From assembly GCA_963281255.1 (NCBI GenBank), contig OY725500.1, positions 2,170,001 to 2,234,000 on the forward strand: a DNA stretch of 64,000 bases, written 5' to 3'. The position numbers were made by a program, and so were the translations under genes. This document shows positions 1-10,834 of the stretch, piece by piece. The notes under the pieces were generated by a model, which saw only the letters and a list, made by a program, of their open reading frames with translations, was not told the origin of the DNA and did not search any database. How positions within the stretch are numbered: position 1 is the first letter of the stretch; every line of letters begins with the position of its first letter. The stretch is from Aphrocallistes beatrix (lineage: Eukaryota > Porifera > Hexactinellida > Sceptrulophora > Aphrocallistidae).

Positions 1-1039
1 ATGTTGATGATTGCTGCGTTTTCTCAAGGAATTTTAAGAAGCATCTAGACGACTTGCGAGTGACCTGGAAAGAATCCGAGAAGGGAGAGTGAAATTGAGG
101 GGAGACAAGTGCCATTTTGGCTATACCGAAATAGAGAATCTAGTGCACCAGATATCGTTAAAGGAAGATCTGCCACACAAGGAGCGGCCGATAAGCTAGC
201 TCAATTCCCAGTTCCCCACTCAGTGAAAGAATTACAGCGCTTCATTGGGAGCCTCAATTACTATAGAAGCTACTTCTTGAAGTTAGCTCAGATCGCCCAG
301 CGTCCTGACCAAGAAGGGACGACAAATGCCATGTAGCCTTTAACACCTTACGCCATGCTTTAGTTGAGGATCCGGTTTGCCTCGCTTATCCGGTGTGGGA
401 CAAAGAAATGTACGTAGAAGCTGACGCCAGCTCAGAGGGAGTAGCCGCGATGCTATCGCAAAAAACAAACGAGTCTGGCATACAGAAACCTATCAGCATC
501 TTCTCCTCTGCATTGTCAAAGTCCCAAAAGGATTACAGCGCCGGACAGCTTGAAGCGTGGGCATTAGTAGCCGCAAACAGGAAGTGGGAGATTTACCTCA
601 AGTCAGCTCCCGAGGTCACCATACTTACCGACCATAACCCCCTCCAGTGGTTGCGAAAACAAAAAGACCCCCGCCACACATTCATGCATTTCAGTCAAGT
701 CAGACTCTCCAACTCATCCGAAGGAGTTGTTTCTATATCAGGCTAGCACAGGATGTCAAGATGCATTACCGTGCTTTTATCGCCTGCTAAAAGTCAAAAC
801 TTTCCCGTAAACCTAAATAAAAGCTCGAGATATTTGACTGCTGTACGACGCAGCCAGGCGAAGCTGTCAGCATGGACGTGGGCACCTTATCGTGGACGGA
901 TGGTGAGTATAGATATTTTCTTCTAATTGTCGACCTCTTTTCTCATCATGTCGAAGCTGTACCTTTGAATGGCCAGACAGCGAGATCCATCACCCAGGCT
1001 TTCCTGGAGGGTTGGGTATACCATGGGCACGGAGTGCCC
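1..1039 (+). pseudogene. Ty3/gypsy pol fragment: RT end, RNase H, integrase core start
   Basis: Decayed pol gene of a Ty3/gypsy LTR retrotransposon; its 5' part lies outside the window. The Asp-Asp of the reverse-transcriptase catalytic motif is read at about bases 6-11. The connection region follows (SVKELQRFIGSLNYYRSYF, about 223-280). RNase H follows at 390-745 with its acidic residues in VEADASSEG, GQLEAWAL and LTDHNPLQWL. The integrase catalytic core begins at 872 (MDVGTLSWTDGEYRYFLLI). At least two frameshifts occur before 340 and stops separate the domains. Only about 100 bases lie between RNase H and the integrase core, so the integrase zinc domain is deleted. The gene is cut at 1039 by a Ginger element and resumes at 9405. 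Family assignment is firm; the copy is dead. Confidence 0.9.
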
Positions 1040-1160
1040 TGTTTCATCGTAACTTGATAACCACCATAGATGCACAACTTCTATCGTAACTTGATTACCA
1101 TCATAACTTGATTATTACCATAGATGCACAACTTCAATCGTAACTTGATAACCCTATGTT
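1040..1160 (+). repeat. Left terminal inverted repeat of Ginger element
   Basis: Made of sub-repeats of the type ATCGTAACTTGATTACC and ATGCACAACTTCTATCG in alternation. The same array, inverted, is at 9250-9400. A stray copy of the sub-repeat lies at 2132-2160. Iterated subterminal motifs are usual binding sites for a transposase; that role is inferred. Confidence 0.85.
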
Positions 1161-1850
1161 ACTTGGATAGGAGTGTTAAGTTGAATTAGGATTCGACCGA
1201 GCACACTTGAAGCGTTAATTTGACAACCAACTTCCGATTTGAATAAATTCGATGTTATTGGAATGGAAGAGGAACGGATGTTTATGAAAATGTGTTTTAA
1301 TTTAAATTTTTATGCCTTTTAGGCTAGTTAAACTGAGTACAGCCTCAATAATATTGTTAGTAGTTCATCTAAAAATTACAATTCAAGACGTTGTACCCAT
1401 ATTTCTGAATAACAGCCGTTTATGCAGTTCAAATTTCATAAGATTTCTTGGGAGCTATAGGTTGGTGAAGTTGGCGTTCAGTTAGTTCGGACCTTTTCCC
1501 CTCTTGCTAGTTACCAGAGTGAGCATGCTTTAAGCTTTGATTTTCAATCAATTGAAGAAGATGTATGTAGCTTAGTTGGATGTATTATTAATTGATAGAG
1601 AATAGACACATACGTTTTATGAGACGTGATCTGAATCGTATAAATTCACTAGTTTCTTAGGACTACCTCATCAAAGTTAACTAAAATCCGAAATTTTGAG
1701 TACTGACTTCTGGCTATTTTTATCCCGCTTTTAGGGTTGATACTCCATCAATGTATTCTTAATTACCTTATATTTTATTTGAAATAATAAAAACATCGGG
1801 TTGCTAATCGATTTTTGGAAGTATTTCATTTTTAATCTATCCAAATTTGA

Positions 1851-2131
1851 GCATCTTTCCCAATAGGTAATGTAATCCAGCACACTAGACAGTATAGAGA
1901 GAATTGATTTTGTGTAAGGATAAGACTACTGATAATGACTGTCTTTCCTGCTTGAAGGTATAGTTCCAATAATGTTACCAACACATTTTTCTGATGTGAA
2001 TATTAAGTAACATTATTGGAACTATACCTTCAAGCAGGAAAGATAGTCATTGTTAGTAATCATCCTTACACAATCAATTCTTTCTAGACAGTCTAGTGTT
2101 GCTGGATTACATTCCCTGTTGGGAAAGGTGC
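1851..2131. repeat. Foldback MITE (palindromic, 281 bp)
   Basis: Almost perfect inverted repeat. Arms begin GCATCTTTCCCAATAGG (left) and end CTGTTGGGAAAGGTGC (right), with about 115-130 bp per arm around a short loop near 1980-2000. No ORF. It sits in the 5' untranslated part of the Ginger element. A clear target duplication was not found. Confidence 0.75.
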
Positions 2132-2388
2132 TGTAACTTGATTACCATCATAACTTGATTAGTTTGAATATAATAACCATTTCACTTGCTACAGTGAGTA
2201 TATTTTTATGTAGTGGATTATTTATTATTTTGTAAACTTTACTCCCTAGCTAATTACGTCGTTTGTCTGCGATAAATCTTGATTCACTCAAATTAGTTAC
2301 TCAAAATTATTTCGATTTTTATTTCCCTCACACCTTATTTTTTATATCTTAGAGTTAGTACGTACATCCGTCGATCATAATTTAGTGA

Positions 2389-3578
2389 ATGGATCCGACT
2401 GAGCACGATAATATACGGAAGTACTTATCGGATGGAACCTTCCCAGTCGACATCCAAGAGGGACCCAAGTACGCTCGTGCGAATTTTCGTCGGAAAGCTT
2501 CGCATTATTATGCTGAAGGAGAGATTCTCTACAAGGTAAGTTTGCATCGAATAATTCCACATATTTGAATAGAAGTCCCAGATACTTCTGGCGTTTTGGG
2601 CTGGAATTGAAAGAATTATCTACTGCAAATCCAAGCGTTTTAAAACGATATTTATACGGAATCCTAGATTGGGGACTCTATTTGCATTTTAATTAGATAT
2701 AATTTTTGTGATGTTCTAATTTAGAAATCTTATAAAGTCGACGAATTGAAAAGTTTAACAAAGTCGATGTATTACAAACCGTTCATAGTTGATGATTTGT
2801 AAACCCTCAAAGGTTGATGATTTTCATGCGCCCCTTTGAATAATTAACCAATCAAGAATTCAATCATATTTATACTTTATTCCTCAATATTTTAGCTCAT
2901 TCGTAACAAAAGAGGGATCTTAGAACGTTTTGAATGTCCTGTTACTTCAGAAATCCCCCAAATCCTAGATGCCAATCATGTAGACCATCCAAGGATCAAT
3001 ACAATGGCCGCTTCCATCAGACAGAGATACTTCTGGGATAAAATGTACCAACAAATCGAACAATACGTAAGTTGTCATATCGTTTTGATTTTGGAAACAA
3101 TTTCATCTTCTCAAACACATTTAATACCTTCCCTGTTGTGACCTGACGAAATAAGTAGGCATCTGTCCATAACCCATATGCCATTGTTATAGCATCATTA
3201 TGAATAATATCCTACCAAGTTAGTTAAATAGTAATTCACAGAAGTTCAGTTCCAATATTGCCATATTCTCTGAATAGGTCAAGTCCTGCCATTACTGTCA
3301 GATTGATTCGGCAAAAATTAAACAGCCACAGAGGGAACTTCAACCTATTTCCCCATCTGAGAGACCATGGCAGCACATTTATTTGTCGATATGCCTCACA
3401 ACGAGTTCGGATACAGACATGTACTCGTAGTTGTGTGCTACCTCAGTAAATATGAGTGGCACGCCCGCTCAAGACCAGAACAAGTTCCGAAGTCGTTGCA
3501 GAACTCTTAGGAATATATCTAACGTTTGGTGCCCCGAAAATTTGCCAGCACGATTAGGGAAAAGAGTTTACCAGCAAG
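2389..3578 (+). pseudogene. Ginger integrase/transposase, exons 1-3
   Basis: Three exons with consensus splice sites. Exon 1 is 2389-2535, starting ATG and ending before GTAAGT. Exon 2 is 2896-3066, after TTTTAG and before GTAAGT. Exon 3 is 3278-3578, after GAATAG and before GTGAGG. Exons 1 and 2 are in phase 0 and open. Exons 2-3 carry an H2C2 zinc-binding domain (NHVDHPR .. KSCHYCQ). Exon 3 continues into the integrase core: W-Q-H-I-Y / D-M-P..VLVVV around the first acidic position, then HD.GKEF for the second. Exon 3 has two frameshifts (near 3380 and 3463) and a TAG at 3555 next to the second Asp. The exon that should hold the catalytic Glu is not visible before the OTU part. The gene is therefore inactive, though recognisable. 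Confidence 0.8.
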
Positions 3579-4178
3579 GTGAGGCATATTATATAAATTA
3601 TTAAATGTTATTATTCTACTCGTATATATAAATATATATAAATGGACGTTTTCTTTACTAATTAATCCTTTCGAAATTATTTAAAAGAAATCTAAATAAT
3701 GCATTGAGGTAGTGTACCCTGATTGATAAATAATAATGCTAAGTTCTACGATGTAATACATTATTTGATTACTCGCCCAGATTTTCTTTTGATTTTCGCA
3801 GCGATTTCCTAACAATTGCACAATGTATTGAATAATTCATCACTTGTACTATTTTTGTTATCGTGATCCTTCAATGCAAAGCACTGATAATCTCACATTT
3901 TGGAATGAATTTACTGTGGTTTCTATACTTAGTAGAAATGATTGCTGATCTCTAACTCAATCATCTCCCCAAAACTATGATAATTACTACGGGCGTTCAA
4001 TAAGTAGTCGTTTTTGTTATTTATCTTGGTTGTTTCATTTGATTCAGAATTGGGTTAGCATATCTAATGTAACCCTACCGATGCTCTTTCAAATGATACT
4101 TTACTTTTTCACTTCTGAGCTTTGGTTTTTAAACTGTGGCTATTATTAGTTTGGCAGTTTTATATACTGGCATTTATT

Positions 4179-7177
4179 ATGGCTTCCGAGAGTGCAGATT
4201 TCAAAACTGAGCAGCGAGCCTTTGTAAAGATTCGTACACTGCTCCAAGTTTCTTCAACCGACATCCACAAGGATTTGATTGTGGTTTATAATGATAGAAC
4301 CCTTCCATATTCCACGATAGTTGACTGGACCCGACGTTTTCGTGAGGGAAGAGAGTCGATAGAAGATAAGCCCAGAGCAGGGAGGCCGATTTCCGGCGCC
4401 AGTGACAAATTTGTCCTCGAGGTTTCCGAATTACTGGAAGAAGACCCTCATATTTCATTGGTGGAGATAGCTAATGCAGTTGGGGTCTCAACGGGAACCG
4501 CTCATACCATTGTGCATGACAATTTGCAATTTATGAAAATCTGCGCTCGGTGGGTCCCGCATGCACTAACACAGGCCCAAAAAACTAAGAGGGTTCAATG
4601 TGCTCAAAAGTTGCTTTCTGACTTCGATAGAACCGACTCCTGGAGTCTATTCGAGATCGTGACTGGTGATGAGACTTGGGTGCGTTATAGCGAGCCTTTG
4701 TCAAAGGAAGCTAACAAAGTATGGGTAGCTAAAGGCCAGGACCCACCAATGATGCCTCGACATGACTTCCGGAACCCCAAGGTTATGTACTGTTTTTTTT
4801 TATTCTTATGGTCCAGTGTGCCAGATTTGTGTCCCCAAGAATACCACTATTACTGGATCATTTTACATGAATGAGTGCCTATCTGAGGTTGAGAAATTCT
4901 ACCACAATCGACGGCCAAGGACTGGGACTCGAGGACTGAGATTATTGCATGATAATGCCCGACCCCACTAGACCAAGCTGGTAATGGAAAAGTTGGAAAG
5001 TCTGAGAGTTGTAGAGCTAGATCCTCCTCCCTAATCACCAGACCTCGCTCCATGCGACTTTTGGCTCTTCCCTAAGCTGAAGAAACACCTGTCAGGGAGG
5101 GAATTCGAAAGTCGGCCTCACCTCGGATCGGCGATTTTTCAGTATATGAAAGGTATACCGCGTGAAGACTTCAAAAAAGTTTTTTGGATTGGATTAAGAG
5201 GTTAAGGATACCGCCCTCGAAAAAACATATGATTTGCATTACAGCATACGATGAAAGTAGAGCTATAAGAGATGTTAAGCGTGGGGAGGTATCTCCATCA
5301 AGAAATACTGGCACATTCCAAACCGTTTTTCATTCTCATTTCTAGATTTTGAGATACAGTGTCTCAAAGTCTGTTTTTTTAATTTTCCGCTAGCACATCT
5401 TAATGGTAGAAATTTAGGCACTCAATGAATTGTTTAGGACATACCAAAGAATCAAACGCTTCCAAAATCGAATCATAGATAGTCTACCATATTTGCAACT
5501 TCATAGGACCAGAAGAAAGTTAAAATGACAAATATTGTAAATTTTATCGGTGTCCGAAAAAAAAGGGCCAAAAAAGGGCGAAAAATGTCTGTTTTTTGGG
5601 GAAATCATGTATAAAATCACCGAGTTAGAATATATCCAAAAAATGGTGGTCCTACGTTCATCGCCTAATGATATGAAACAACTCTTGAAATTTTCAAACT
5701 TCTATCTCAAACGAAATTTGAGAAATAATTCTGTAAAGACGGTCAATTTTGAAATTTTAAAGTCCCGAGATATAGAGATTTTAAGTTTAGGTGTTAAGAA
5801 GAATGTAAAATGAGTTATTAATAATGCACATAAGCATCCACATACATTTATTCGCATCCATACTGCTGATTTAGGTATATGAAAGCCAAATATTTATCAA
5901 AAATAGCAAAAGTACCCTGAAAATCCACAAATTTCCTTAAGGCCCCTAAGTCCGAATATTTTGAGATAATTGTAGATAATATTTCATATTCCTGGCACTG
6001 CGAAGTATAATCTATCAGTTTAGAATGAATAAAAAGCTTCCAAAAAGTATATTAGGAAGTTAGAGCGAAAGTCTACGACTTTTAGTTTCGAAGTTAGGAT
6101 TTTCGAAAAATGCTACGTCATCATATGACAAAAATTTAAAAACTTAACATTCCATAGGGTGTAGTGCAATTATTATCAAAGAATCATATATGCACACTCA
6201 TAAAAAGTATATTAGGAAGTGAGAACTAAGAATTTGGACTTGTATTTATAAAGATAGAGAGATATCTCTTTTTGGACCCTAAATGGGGGTTTTTGACCGA
6301 ATCTCCGAGGTCCAAGGCCAGAACTTTCAAAATAATTATCAAAAGTTGTCCAATTTTTCTGTACATATTATTAAAGGCAATTGTATTCACTATTTAGCAT
6401 AATAGCTAAATTTGGACACATATTTAATGATTAGATTCGCCATTTTCTAATAGATTCAAAGTTCTCCATAGAATTTGTATTACAATTAAATCAATGATAA
6501 GTCGAGAATTATTTATTTTTTGACAAAGGAATGGTCGAGGAACCTATATATTTTGCATATATCCTTTTATTTAAGGATATAATATATTCTATATCTACAA
6601 TAGTTTTTAAGATATGACATCAGCCTCTTTCGGGACCTTAGAGGGATATTATGGCCGAACTTTACCTATAATATGCGATATCTCAAGAACAAATGGTCGG
6701 ATCTGGACAAATTTTTTTTTGAAACGATCAGAATTTTATTTCTGACCCAGTGATCGCTAAATATCTGAGATCAAACTTGCGATTTCCCGAGGATTATATA
6801 AATGAACTCCCTTATAGAGCTATTTTGTTTGGATATATTTGCCCAATCTTTTAAATCTTTGTGTTTTATAATCTCCAAAGGTGCTAAAACAATGTTAAGG
6901 TTCATATCATTAAAAAAATATCAAATAAGTTAAAAACTAATTGGTAAATGAGTTAAAATCCTGTAATAATTTTTCAATTTTTATTAACGCTAAACTTTAG
7001 GGGGTTATTTCGCAAAAAATAAAAGAAAATGCCGTCCAAATAGTGTTATCAGATGGTAGACCGATCAGTAATACAATGAAATTAGCAATAAAACATTTTG
7101 CTTTTTTTTTTTACGCCAGGCAAGATTTTTCGAGGGCGGTATCCTTAATACTAGTTATACAGCATCAAGGAGAGTAG
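4179..7177 (+). pseudogene. mariner transposase (D,D34D type), broken
   Basis: Starts MASESADFKTEQRAF. It contains the paired HTH region (SIEDKPRAGRPISG, then ISLVEIANAVGVSTGTAHTI), linker ARWVPHALT, first catalytic Asp in VTGDETW (about 4660), second in LHDNARPH (about 4955), and third in SPDLAPCDFWLFPKLK (about 5035). The gene is dead. A T-run frameshift lies near 4790, and stops follow the LHDNARPH motif and the motif before SPDLAPCD. A 1.9-kb TTAA insertion at 5206-7144 splits the last codons. Across that insertion the frame rejoins as WIKRL-ILVIQHQGE and stop, which fits the normal mariner C-terminus. Confidence 0.9.
5206..7144. mobile_element. Non-autonomous TTAA-type DNA element, copy 1
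   Basis: TTAA at 5202-5205 and 7145-7148 flanks inverted ends GGATACCGCCCTCGAAAAA. Excision restores the mariner reading frame. The 1.94-kb interior is AT-rich and has no transposase-like ORF; an 87-codon ORF at 5550-5813 is simple and unconvincing. TTAA targeting points to piggyBac or Kolobok machinery; the GG start cannot decide between them. A second copy is at 53221-55012. Confidence 0.85.
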
Positions 7178-7620
7178 TCGAGAAATTGCAGCATTGATAT
7201 TAATTATATTACTTGTTTTGGGGAAAGTATACTATGATAACGACTACTTATTGAATGCCCGTAGTATATAAATTAATGGATGTAAAGTATACAAGTTCGA
7301 ATTTATTGAATCCATATTCATTTTACTTGTTGAGTTATTATAATTAATAATGTCTTGATTTTCCCACCGTACAACGTGGGTTAAAATTATACAGAGAACA
7401 GCTGCATGTGACGCAACAATTTTTCACACATAATTTTTACAATGAATGTAGTTTTATTAATTAATCAGCACTAGTGAGAAATTACCCTGAGGTCGTTTAT
7501 TTCTTGTAGCGTCTACCTGTTAAAATGCAAGTTCTATTGTGAATAAGCAAATCAGTTCATTAATTTTACTTAGTCTTATTCTGCATTCACATTCAATTGA
7601 TTTCCAATATTAATTAACAG

Positions 7621-8807
7621 GAATTCAATGATATGCATGAACTCTTTATTCTTCTTAAGGACGATGTCATCCGAAAATTAAAAGGCGATTTATTTATTTC
7701 CTCATTGCAGACTCTCCACAACACGATGAAGAGACAGATGTGTCCAACGACAACCGTTCTATTCTCGGTTCTTAAAGATGTCACTCCTTTTGACATGGTT
7801 TGTTTCATTTAATAAATTAATTTTGATATTTGAATGTGGAATTTATTGATGTTCAATATATAATTTTCGGAATTAAAGAGATTGCTTCATAGAGAGTAGA
7901 AATTATGAACGCACTTCAACAATGGGCTCAAGTAGCATACGTTGGAAAATTCGAAAACTCCACTTTGCAAAGTCGACATTGCATCAACTACTCTCACAAG
8001 GTTTTATACCCAGTTGTAAGTTAATCATTCATACTTATTTATCAATGAAGGTGTTTGATTGTTTTCGATGAAAAATTTGTTTTATTTTAGATTTGTGAAT
8101 TGCTAGAAGTGGGATTGATTAGCAGGAAATTTTCGTCGATAACTGAACAGTTCCCCTTCAAGTTGCCACCTCTATCTAAAACCGGGCCATTCTATCAACC
8201 GGTTACAGAACAATGGCAAAAGATTAAATGTTTGCAAATTGGAGTTACCTTCAAAGAATATTTTGAGCAACAATCAACACTGACTGGTTCTCTTTTATCA
8301 AAATTTATTCCGTGGCAAACTAGCAGAATTGGGATGGAAGGTAACTGCTTTTTTAGATGCCTATCTAAAATTATATCAGGCATGGAAGAGCATCATGCAA
8401 AGCTTAGGGCTGAAACATGTAGATACATGGTGACGGATGGAAAACCTATCTTCAATCGTTATCTAAAAACATTTAATAAGGATTTGTCTCCGATTTCCTA
8501 TCTAAAAACATCAGCCATGACTGAAGACGGTATTTGGGCGACAGATGTCGAGGTAATGGCGAAAGCGTGCATGTTATATTCTGATGTCTTCATTGCTACG
8601 GAGCAGCATGATGCTAGAAAACTCCAGATGAGAGTCATTTGGAACAGATACTCAGGGCGTATCGAGTTTATTAGAGATCCTCAAAATATCTGTCTCTATA
8701 TTTCAAATCCTCATCAACATCATTATGAGCCAGTTATCCGACTAATAAACTCAGAATACGATAGTTTCAAACTCCAGGACACTAGCGAAAACCCTTATTT
8801 CTGTTAG
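7621..8807 (+). CDS. Ginger element C-terminal exons with OTU-like cysteine protease domain
   Basis: Three exons, all phase 0: 7621-7797 (after TTAACAG; weak donor GTTTGT), 7893-8015 (donor GTAAGT) and 8091-8807 (after TTATTTTAG, stop TAG). The last exon is an open 238 residues with an OTU fold signature. This comprises the nucleophile motif EGNCFFRCLSKI, EEHHAKLRAETCRYM downstream, IWATDVEVMAKA, and the histidine motif HHYEPVI near the C-terminus. OTU enzymes cleave ubiquitin-type isopeptide bonds. The usual Asp two residues before the Cys-Asn pair is Glu here (MEGNC), so activity is uncertain. This part is uninterrupted, unlike the integrase exons. It is probably the 3' half of the same transposon gene. 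Confidence 0.8.
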
Positions 8808-9249
8808 AAGTAACATCATTCCTATCCTATTGGATTTTATATTTTTAAAAGTCGATATGTCTTTTAATGTTCTGTTATTATTGACATTTAATTTCAAAAA
8901 GTATCACTATTTAGATTTAATTGAAATTATAAATGCGTTGATAGCCAAATTTAAAATATACATATTATTGGTACTACATTGTTTAAAGGATTAAAGATTA
9001 TCCTGATTTTTCTGATATATTGCCGTCCCTACTAGAGATATTATTGAGGTTGTGCAATAGAAAATGTTCAATAAAATTGAGAAATTATATAATTGAAGCA
9101 ATAAATACGAAGAATTTTGATTAGCTAAAGAATGAGCGAGCCAAAATAGTTGTTAGCTAAATATACTACACTGCATCAAGCAAGTTTAGTTATTAATTCA
9201 AGCAAATTAGGGAGATCATATCTGGTTACTATAGATATTATGGATCCAT

Positions 9250-9400
9250 GATAATAATGAAGTTTATGATGGTAATCAAGTTACGATAGAAGTTGTGCAT
9301 ACATGTAATAATCAAGTTATGATGGTAATCAAGTTACGATAGAAGTTGTGCATCCATGGTGGTTATCAAGTTACGATGGTTATCAAGTTACGATGAAACA
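9250..9400 (-). repeat. Right terminal inverted repeat of Ginger element
   Basis: Inverted copy of 1040-1160. It contains one extra outer unit (GGTTATCAAGTTACGATGG) compared with the left end, so the sub-repeat number varies. Confidence 0.85.
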
Positions 9401-9404
9401 GCCC

Positions 9405-10007
9405 TACATTTTCGTAATCGACCAAAGAAAGAACGTTGATGGTACCGTAATACATGAACTATACAGCGAGTTAAGAATACTAGAGCGTGCACTTGAATCG
9501 GTTCAAATAATACAAACCTCACTTCATGACGACCAGGGGTTTATCTAAGTGCTCGGTCGGCACTTATAGGTGCCAGCCTGGTATCGCCTGATTAGCAAAA
9601 GTGATTGCAGGGTGATTTGATTTGGTGCCGGATTACCACCACCCCTGTAATAACACAATAAACCCCTGTTTGGGTGCCATTTGACCCCTATCGCCTTCCG
9701 AAAAGTGGCGGAGTGGAAAATCCTAGATAAACACATGATGACGACCCCAGCTGAACATCTAGAATAAAAGCGACAGCTAGACACAGAAGAGATGGATCCT
9801 GATCCGGATGTGACTGGAAAAATCCAAGACGTGCCCGGCACCGAGGTAACTGACCCGGGAGAGAGCCCGAATGAAGTGGTTAACGACACAACCAGACGTT
9901 TCCCTGCACGCAGTCGGAAGCCCAAAGTGTACGAGGGCTTTGTCCCCTGGGAGGAGGTGCCTACGAGCTATCTCCGCGCAGGTCGCGACGATTCAGAATA
10001 TACATGA
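9405..10007 (+). pseudogene. Ty3/gypsy integrase 3' part and pol C-terminus
   Basis: Continues the integrase core that stops at 1039: FVIDQRKNVDGTVIHELYSE is the second catalytic Asp region, somewhat diverged from the usual DQG. Stops follow 9548. A frame opens again at 9792-10007 (MDPDPDVTGKIQDVPGTE .. RSRKPKVYEGFVPWEEV), a Pro/Glu-rich C-terminal tail typical of gypsy pol ends. No usable protein remains. Confidence 0.8.
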
Positions 10008-10130
10008 GAAGGGGGGATGATGTTATACGATGAGTACTTAGGTATTTGAGAGAAACCCTTAGGTTTAGATAATAGGAACCAACGCTTTCAACCTAGATAG
10101 GATACTTAAGTAGACCATCTTAACGCGAAT
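10008..10130 (+). repeat. Polypurine tract and 3' LTR start
   Basis: The purine run GAGAAGGGGGGA (10006-10018) sits right after the pol stop. It is followed by TG at 10019-10022 (TGTTATACGATGAG), the expected order for plus-strand priming and a 3' LTR. The LTR end cannot be placed; the sequence changes character by about 10130. Confidence 0.65.
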
Positions 10131-10202
10131 TCTATTATAATTACTCACTGGTTTATTAGTGTTTACTGTATTGACAACAATTGTAATCTATTTGAAAAAA
10201 AT

Positions 10203-10431
10203 ATTAACATACACATTCCATTAAAATTTTAGTTCTATCACCTAAAATGGCTGAATTAAAGTCGAAAAACTGAAATTTCTAATAATATAAAAGTTGACAA
10301 TGAAGTCATAATTCCATGATGAGTCGATATTTTCGTTTGAGCCCAGAACTTAGCGGAGCCATAACAAAAAGACCCACATACCTAAAATCTGCTTTCTGTG
10401 CCCTGCAGTTTCTTCAATCAAATCGTTACAG
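10203..10431 (-). repeat. Family-A repeat, 5' half, inverted
   Basis: Reverse copy of the first ~230 bp of the family-A unit: contains TCATAATTCCATGATGAGTC and TTTCTTCAATCAAATCGTTA. It is followed by a TA microsatellite. Confidence 0.8.
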
Positions 10432-10440
10432 ATATATATA

Positions 10441-10577
10441 CAGTCTGTAACATAATTATTGAGAATAATTAAAATACTGTAAAACACACGTTCATCAAAT
10501 ATCTTCTAGTCGTTTGAATATATTGTTAACAACATGAATATATTGTTAACAACGTTTGAATATATTGTTAACAACAT
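10441..10577 (+). repeat. Tc1-type end and 22-bp tandem repeat
   Basis: CAGTCTGTAACATAATTATT at 10441, after a TA, is the same terminal sequence as the end at 17387 (inverted there). At 10513-10577 the unit GTTTGAATATATTGTTAACAAC occurs about three times, each with the palindrome GTTAAC. Confidence 0.6.
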
Positions 10578-10834
10578 GCTTCCATTTCATTCGTGATTGA
10601 GATAATTTAGTTATTTTGGTTGCTTTTGAAAGGAAATCCTTTGACATTTATGAAAAACAATGAAGCAAAAAGTTGGAATAAAAGTAAATTATTTCAAAAC
10701 ATCCTCAATATGGGATCCGTTTTTGACGATGACACGGTTCAAGCGTAGAGCAAAGTTCTGTATGACTTTTTTGCAAGTAAGTCGTGTTATCGTCGAGATG
10801 AAGCTCTCAATCTCAGTCTTCAGTTCATCTAGGG

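Larger units (their letters stand above)
3987..7264 (+). mobile_element. mariner element, split by a TTAA element
   Basis: Inverted termini CTACGGGCGTTCAATAAGTA at 3987 and its complement ending at 7264, flanked by TA at 3985-3986 and 7265-7266. It lies in the intron between Ginger exons 3 and 4. Net length without the nested element is about 1.33 kb, the usual mariner size. A second copy of the same family is at 30627-31787. Confidence 0.92.
1040..9400 (+). mobile_element. Ginger-type DNA transposon, 8.36 kb, with nested insertions
   Basis: Both ends carry inverted repeats starting TGTTTCATCGTAACTTGATA (left) and ending with the reverse complement at 9400. The target bases GCCC are present at 1036-1039 and 9401-9404. 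Removing the element rejoins the host integrase reading frame exactly (GVP then YIFVIDQ), which proves the ends. Inside are exons of a gypsy-like integrase with H2C2 zinc finger and an OTU protease exon, the combination I associate with Ginger1 elements (cut-and-paste transposons with LTR-type integrases and 4-bp duplications). A mariner (3987-7264) and a foldback (1851-2131) are inserted later. Without the mariner the element is about 5.1 kb. Confidence 0.85.

Noticed and set aside
2375..2560. 61-codon minus-strand ORF
   Set aside because: Antisense shadow of Ginger exon 1.
4201..4458. 85-codon minus-strand ORF in the mariner
   Set aside because: Antisense to the transposase HTH region.
9545..9925. 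126-codon minus-strand ORF
   Set aside because: Antisense to the gypsy pol C-terminus; low-complexity Ser/Gly composition.
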